Assembly (NCBI GenBank): GCA_020161015.1
Contig: JAIUOT010000063.1
Location: 1-64,000 of the forward strand
Length of the DNA: 64,000 bases
From: Actinomycetota bacterium
GTDB lineage: Bacteria; Actinomycetota; Actinomycetes; Propionibacteriales; Propionibacteriaceae
Direction: 5' to 3'
Each line of letters starts with the position of its first letter. The stretch's first letter is position 1. Positions 60,762 to 64,000 of the stretch are shown piece after piece. The notes beneath the pieces were generated by a model. It was not told the DNA's origin. It saw nothing but the letters and a program-made list of their open reading frames with translations, and did no database searches. The position numbers were made by a program, and so were the translations under genes.

Positions 60762-61169
60762 CTACCGCTGGGCCAGGCCGGCCAGCGTGGGCGCGCCCCA
60801 CACGGCGAGCCCGAGGACGGCAAGGTTGACCACCGTCGAGCCCGCGAGCGAGCTCGTGGGCAGGGCTGCCGGGACGAGGGCCGACGCCACCAGTGAGGTG
60901 ATCGCCGACGCGACCGCCACCTCCCGCCACCACGGCAGGCCGGTCGCCAGCGCACCGGCGGCCACGAGGAAGCCGAGGGTGGGCGCCGCGTACAGCGCCC
61001 CGGCCACCGTCGCGCCCAGCCGGTCCCCGAGCAGCGGGTCGAGGGCCCAGGACCGGGTGGACACCTTCTCGAACGTCGCCAGCCCCCAGGCCGGCAGCCA
61101 GCCCAGCACGTGTCCGATTCCGTGGGCACCCAGCACCGCCGCTCCGGCCAGGCCGAGGGGGATGTTCAT
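60762..61169 (-). CDS. small four-helix membrane protein
   Basis: 135 residues from ATG 61169 with GAGGAG upstream. Four hydrophobic segments (about 5-30, 52-72, 80-100 and 108-130) and a conserved-looking GAHGIGHVLGWLPAWG with two His near the N-terminus. No named family recognised. It is divergent from a TetR gene, and two perfect tandem operators lie in the shared promoter, so it is almost certainly the regulator's target. Confidence 0.75.
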   Translation of the reverse strand: MNIPLGLAGAAVLGAHGIGHVLGWLPAWGLATFEKVSTRSWALDPLLGDRLGATVAGALYAAPTLGFLVAAGALATGLPWWREVAVASAITSLVASALVPAALPTSSLAGSTVVNLAVLGLAVWGAPTLAGLAQR

Positions 61170-61185
61170 GTCAGTTCTCCTCTCT

Positions 61186-61217
61186 GCGTACGTTGTACGC
61201 TTGCGTACGTCGTACGC
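61186..61217. promoter_or_regulatory. two tandem 15-bp palindromic operators (TetR)
   Basis: GCGTACGTTGTACGC at 61186-61200 and GCGTACGTCGTACGC at 61203-61217. Each is GCGTAC-3bp-GTACGC; centres are 17 bp apart, suiting two dimers on one DNA face. They start 16 bp upstream of the membrane-protein ATG and end 19 bp before the TetR GTG. Confidence 0.8.
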
Positions 61218-61236
61218 TACGTCTACGGTGGAACCC

Positions 61237-61863
61237 GTGTCAAGCGAACGAGTCCCCCTGTCCCGTCCGGCCATCGCCGCCGCAGCCATCGACCTGCTGG
61301 ACGAGGTGGGCGTCGACGGGCTCACCATGCGCGCGGTCGCCGCACGCCTGGGCTCGGGCACGATGTCGCTGTACCGCCACGTCGCCGGCCGTGACGAGCT
61401 GCTCGACCTGGTCGTCACCGAGCTCACCGACCGGATCGAGTTCGGCACGCCGTCCGGCGACTGGCGCACCGACCTGGCGTCCGTGGCCCGCCACACCAGG
61501 CGGGCGCTCGTGAGCAGGCCCCAGCTCACGCTGCTGCTCACCGCACGCGCCGGGTCCACCGCCGCCACCCTGCGCGCCCTGGACCACACGCTGGGCATCC
61601 TGCGCGCGGCGGGGCTGGGGCCGCGCGAGGCCGTCCGGACGAACCACGCCCTGGGCAACCTGGTCGCGGGCGCGGCACTGTGGGAGGCCGAGGGCCGCCG
61701 CGCCCCCGTCCCCACACGGGACGCTCCCGCGCCGTCACGGGAGAACCTCGCCTGGGCCGCGGGGGAGCTCTTCGCCGGCACGCCTGAGGACCGGTTCGAG
61801 TACGGCCTCCGGCTGCTCCTGGACGGCATCGAGGCCAGCCTCGCCGGAGGGTCGCCCGCCTAG
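61237..61863 (+). CDS. TetR/AcrR family regulator with C-terminal TetR_C domain
   Basis: 208 residues from GTG 61237 (GTG 61228 is an alternative without a ribosome-binding site). The DNA-binding region PAIAAAAIDLLDEVGVDGLTMRAVAARLGSGTMSLYRHVAGRDELLDLV, read in pieces, contains the recognition helix TMSLYRHV typical of TetR(D)-like proteins. The C-terminal domain resembles tetracycline-repressor-type pockets (GDWRTDLASVARHTRRALVSRPQL). Its operators are probably the two GCGTAC palindromes upstream. Targets are itself and the divergent membrane gene. Confidence 0.88.
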   Translation: MSSERVPLSRPAIAAAAIDLLDEVGVDGLTMRAVAARLGSGTMSLYRHVAGRDELLDLVVTELTDRIEFGTPSGDWRTDLASVARHTRRALVSRPQLTLLLTARAGSTAATLRALDHTLGILRAAGLGPREAVRTNHALGNLVAGAALWEAEGRRAPVPTRDAPAPSRENLAWAAGELFAGTPEDRFEYGLRLLLDGIEASLAGGSPA

Positions 61864-61882
61864 GGACGCCGGCGGAGGCCCG

Positions 61883-62500
61883 TCAGCGCTGCCCGGCGCC
61901 GGCGGCGTCCCTGCGCACCGGATAGCGCAGGTGCGTGACGCCGACGCCCTGCACGACCGTGGGGTCGCCGAGCACGACCGGCGCCCCGTCGAGGTTGTCG
62001 AACAGGCGGACGCCGGAGCCGAGCAGGACGGCGGCGACGTCGATGCTCAGCTCGTCCAGCAGCCCCGCCGCCAGCAACTGGCGGATCACGTCCGGCCCGT
62101 GCACGCCGACGTCCTTCCCACCCGCTGCCTCCCGCGCCTGCGACACGGCCTCGGCGACGCCCCCGGTGACGAAGTGGAACGACGAGCCGGGGCGCGGCCA
62201 CCCGGCGGGCACCTCGTGGGTCACGACGAAGGCGGGCCCCCACGCGTGGTTCCCGCCCCAGCCCCCCGCCACCTCGAACGTCCGGCGCCCGGTGAGCACT
62301 GCGCCGAGGCCCGCGGTGAGGCCGCGGACGTGCTCCGCGCTCGCCGGCGAGAGCCGGAAGGTCATCGGCTCAGCCCCGCCCGTGCGCACCTCGACCTCAC
62401 CGGAGGTGAAGTACCAGCCGAACACCGCGGCGAGGCCGCCGGCCGCGTCGGCCACGAACCCGTCCAGCGACATGGACATGATCGCGATCACCCTGGACAC
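61883..62500 (-). CDS. RibD C-terminal-like dihydrofolate reductase family protein
   Basis: 205 residues from GTG 62500, preceded by GGAGGAGGTG. RVIAIMSMSLDGFVAD starts the fold; LTGRRTFEVAGGWGGNHAWG, KDVGVHGPDVIRQLLAAGLLDELSIDVAAVLLGSGVRLF (in pieces) continue it. This small dihydrofolate-reductase-like family is common in actinobacteria, probably binding NADPH, with unknown substrate. It is not a riboflavin operon gene by context. It is convergent with the TetR gene, with 19 bp between them. Confidence 0.85.
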   Translation of the reverse strand: MSRVIAIMSMSLDGFVADAAGGLAAVFGWYFTSGEVEVRTGGAEPMTFRLSPASAEHVRGLTAGLGAVLTGRRTFEVAGGWGGNHAWGPAFVVTHEVPAGWPRPGSSFHFVTGGVAEAVSQAREAAGGKDVGVHGPDVIRQLLAAGLLDELSIDVAAVLLGSGVRLFDNLDGAPVVLGDPTVVQGVGVTHLRYPVRRDAAGAGQR

Positions 62501-62581
62501 CGCTGCACCTCCTCCGGCGCACGGCACGCGCGGGAACGCGGGACGGGCCCGCCGCTCCGGCGCCGGGGACACCACCGGGCG

Positions 62582-62677
62582 TGCGCAGGGAACCACCTTC
62601 ACACGGTCGTTCACGCCGGACAAGCAGATATCGGCCTCGACCGCGACAAGGATGGCATCGCCTGCGAGAGGCGCTGA
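62582..62677 (+). pseudogene. fossil Excalibur calcium-binding domain
   Basis: An open segment reads HAGQADIGLDRDKDGIACERR and stops at 62675-62677. DxDxDGxxCE is the calcium-binding Excalibur signature (usually YxxxLDRDGDGVACE at the C-terminus of secreted proteins). No start codon, export signal or upstream domain is present in this frame, so it is most likely a remnant of a longer gene. The rest of this 458-bp gap (62501-62958) shows only a short inverted repeat (CGGATGGCCATCCG) and the putative kinase promoter. Confidence 0.55.
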
Positions 62678-62958
62678 CGACGCCACCGGCAACCTGGCCG
62701 GATGGCCAGAACCTGGCCCGGGCGGATGGCCATCCGGCCATCGCCGCGTGTCCGGCAGCGGTGAGGCGCGCCTCCGGCGGGGACAATGGCGACGCCTCCC
62801 ACCCCTGGGACGACGATGGTGCCGGCGTGGCGGCCGCAGGCTGGAGGGGATGGTTCCTGCGCGCTGCCACGCCCCATCGCCGGTCGCGTTCCGCATCGTC
62901 GCGGGGCATGGTCTAGCGTCGTGCCTGCACCGACCAGCCACCCACCGACGAGGTTCAC

Positions 62959-64000
62959 GTGATCGACCCGGCACCGCTCACCCCGGCGCCGCCGCGTCCC
63001 GGGCGACGGCTCCTCCAGCCGGGCAACATCGAGATCGTCCTCGCCGCCGTCCTCGCGCTGGTGACGATCGCCCTCGACGGCCTGACGGGCCGGCCCTGGC
63101 CACCGCTGGCCCTCGACCTGGCAGCCTGCACCGCCGCGGCACTCTCCGGGCGGTGGCCACGGTCGTCCGCCGTGGTGCTCGGCGTCCTGCTCAGCACCTA
63201 CCTGGTGATCCCTCCGGGCTGGGCGACCATGGGCGAGTACGCGCTGCTGATCCCGATCCTCGGCGCGGGCATGCGCGGACGCCGGCTCCTCCGGCTGGTC
63301 GAGTCGGTCGCCTACTGGCTGATCCTGGTGGGGCTGATGCTGCAGAACGCCCCGTCCTTGTCCGGCGGCCTGCTGGGCGGACTGGTGTGGGCCGTCCTGA
63401 TCGGGCTGCAGTGGCTGATCGGCAACGTCTTCGTCACCGTGGCCGACGCGCACCGGCAGGCCCACCGGGCAGCGATCGTGCTGCAACGCCAGCAGGTGGC
63501 CCTCGAACTCCACGACACCGTGGCCCGCTCGCTCAGCACCCTCGCGATGACCGCAGAACGCGCCCGCGTGCGCGGTGCGGCCTCCCCGGACGACCTCGAC
63601 CTCATCGCCCGGACGGCGAGCGACTCCGTCGGCCAGCTGCGCCAGGTCATCACCCTCCTGGGCAGCCCGGACGCGGGGCCGCCCGTGGAACGGAACCCGA
63701 CCGGGCTCCCCGACGTCCTCGCCTCCGCCGAGGCCGCGCTCGCCCGCCACGGGTTCACCCCGCGCGTGCACGTCAGCGGCGACCCGGAGCTGCTGGGCGC
63801 GGAGGCCGGCGAGCTCCTCGGCGCCGCGAGCGCGGAGGCGCTCCACAACATCGTCACGCACGGCGATCCCGACCAGGCCTGCCTGGTCTCGGCGGAGATC
63901 ACCCCCACCGGGGCCGTGCTCCAGTTCGCGAACGCGCCCCGCGGCGATGCGCCGGCCACCCACGGCACGTCGCTGGGGCTGGGAGCGCTGCGGCAGCGGA
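62959..64000 (+). CDS. NarL-type sensor histidine kinase, cut by the window edge
   Basis: At least 347 residues from GTG 62959; the gene continues past 64000. Five or six membrane helices occupy about 22-155. The dimerisation/phosphoacceptor helix follows: VALELHDTVARSLSTLAMTAERAR, with phospho-His in LELHDTV, marking the HisKA_3 (NarL/DesK) type. The start of the HATPase domain appears as EALHNIVTHGDP and ends in LGLGALRQR. Such kinases pair with NarL response regulators, probably encoded just beyond the window. The signal is unknown. A GTG start with no strong ribosome-binding site is the best N-terminal choice. Confidence 0.88.
   Translation, partial: MIDPAPLTPAPPRPGRRLLQPGNIEIVLAAVLALVTIALDGLTGRPWPPLALDLAACTAAALSGRWPRSSAVVLGVLLSTYLVIPPGWATMGEYALLIPILGAGMRGRRLLRLVESVAYWLILVGLMLQNAPSLSGGLLGGLVWAVLIGLQWLIGNVFVTVADAHRQAHRAAIVLQRQQVALELHDTVARSLSTLAMTAERARVRGAASPDDLDLIARTASDSVGQLRQVITLLGSPDAGPPVERNPTGLPDVLASAEAALARHGFTPRVHVSGDPELLGAEAGELLGAASAEALHNIVTHGDPDQACLVSAEITPTGAVLQFANAPRGDAPATHGTSLGLGALRQR

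Overview
The window is chromosomal DNA of a very GC-rich Actinomycetota bacterium. The evidence is strong GC bias at third codon positions, frequent GTG starts, a WhiB-family regulator, the WhiB/ManB/ManC/LCP cell-envelope block, an acyl-CoA carboxylase epsilon subunit and a decaprenyl-phosphate phosphoribosyltransferase-like UbiA protein. A member of the Propionibacteriales or a relative is plausible, but the genus cannot be fixed from the sequence alone. No rRNA or tRNA gene and no CRISPR array was recognised.

Region by region: 1-6.3 kb holds the tail of an IS481-type transposase, a secreted GH25-like muramidase, a META-domain protein, two glyoxalase-fold proteins, a Cys-type glutathione peroxidase and a YbdK-type ligase. 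6.3-13.9 kb holds a DUF2871 membrane protein divergent from a TetR regulator, 4-alpha-glucanotransferase, a MarR/MFS pair, a DUF3039 protein and a malic enzyme. 14-30.4 kb is conserved actinobacterial backbone: ahcY, a CDF transporter, an SIS protein, a Trm112-like protein, manB, DUF3499, a zincin-like protein, DUF5719, a large membrane glycosyltransferase, whiB, manC, TIGR03089, a beta-lactamase-like lipoprotein and an LCP ligase. From memory, this order matches M. tuberculosis Rv3248c-Rv3268. The backbone resumes at 50.3-59.1 kb with purE, purK, gtrA, a PH-domain gene, birA, accD/pccB, accE and maf, as in Rv3275c-Rv3282.

Between the two backbone halves lies accessory DNA. It starts with a 1.2-kb repeat-rich spacer (30.4-31.6 kb) carrying three copies of a roughly 58-bp palindromic element, followed by a C2H2 zinc-finger micro-protein and a PBP4-type carboxypeptidase. 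Next comes a tightly packed run of about twelve genes (33.55-44.84 kb) that encodes a contractile, phage-tail-like injection system (eCIS/CIS): tail-terminator-like protein, sheath, tube, a proline-rich protein, LysM hub, VgrG-like spike, tip-like protein, gp25, baseplate J fused to an Asp-box beta-propeller, a tail-protein-I-like protein and two paralogous single-pass membrane proteins. Two further membrane proteins follow in the same direction, and a membrane-anchored M23 peptidase is convergent with them. No AAA+ ATPase, long tape-measure protein, separate tail fibre, capsid, terminase or integrase is visible.

The injection genes probably form one translationally coupled operon. Their neighbours suggest how such a particle might work: the membrane paralogues could dock it to the inner face of the membrane, and the muralytic enzyme could help it through the wall. 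Both ideas are inference. A second cluster of the same palindromic repeat (three copies, one a perfect 48-bp palindrome) lies at 54.4-55.0 kb, just upstream of the PH-domain gene. The right end (59.2-64 kb) carries the UbiA-like prenyltransferase with an SDR, a TetR regulator with two tandem 15-bp palindromic operators, a RibD-like reductase, a fossil Excalibur domain and the start of a NarL-type sensor histidine kinase cut by the window edge.
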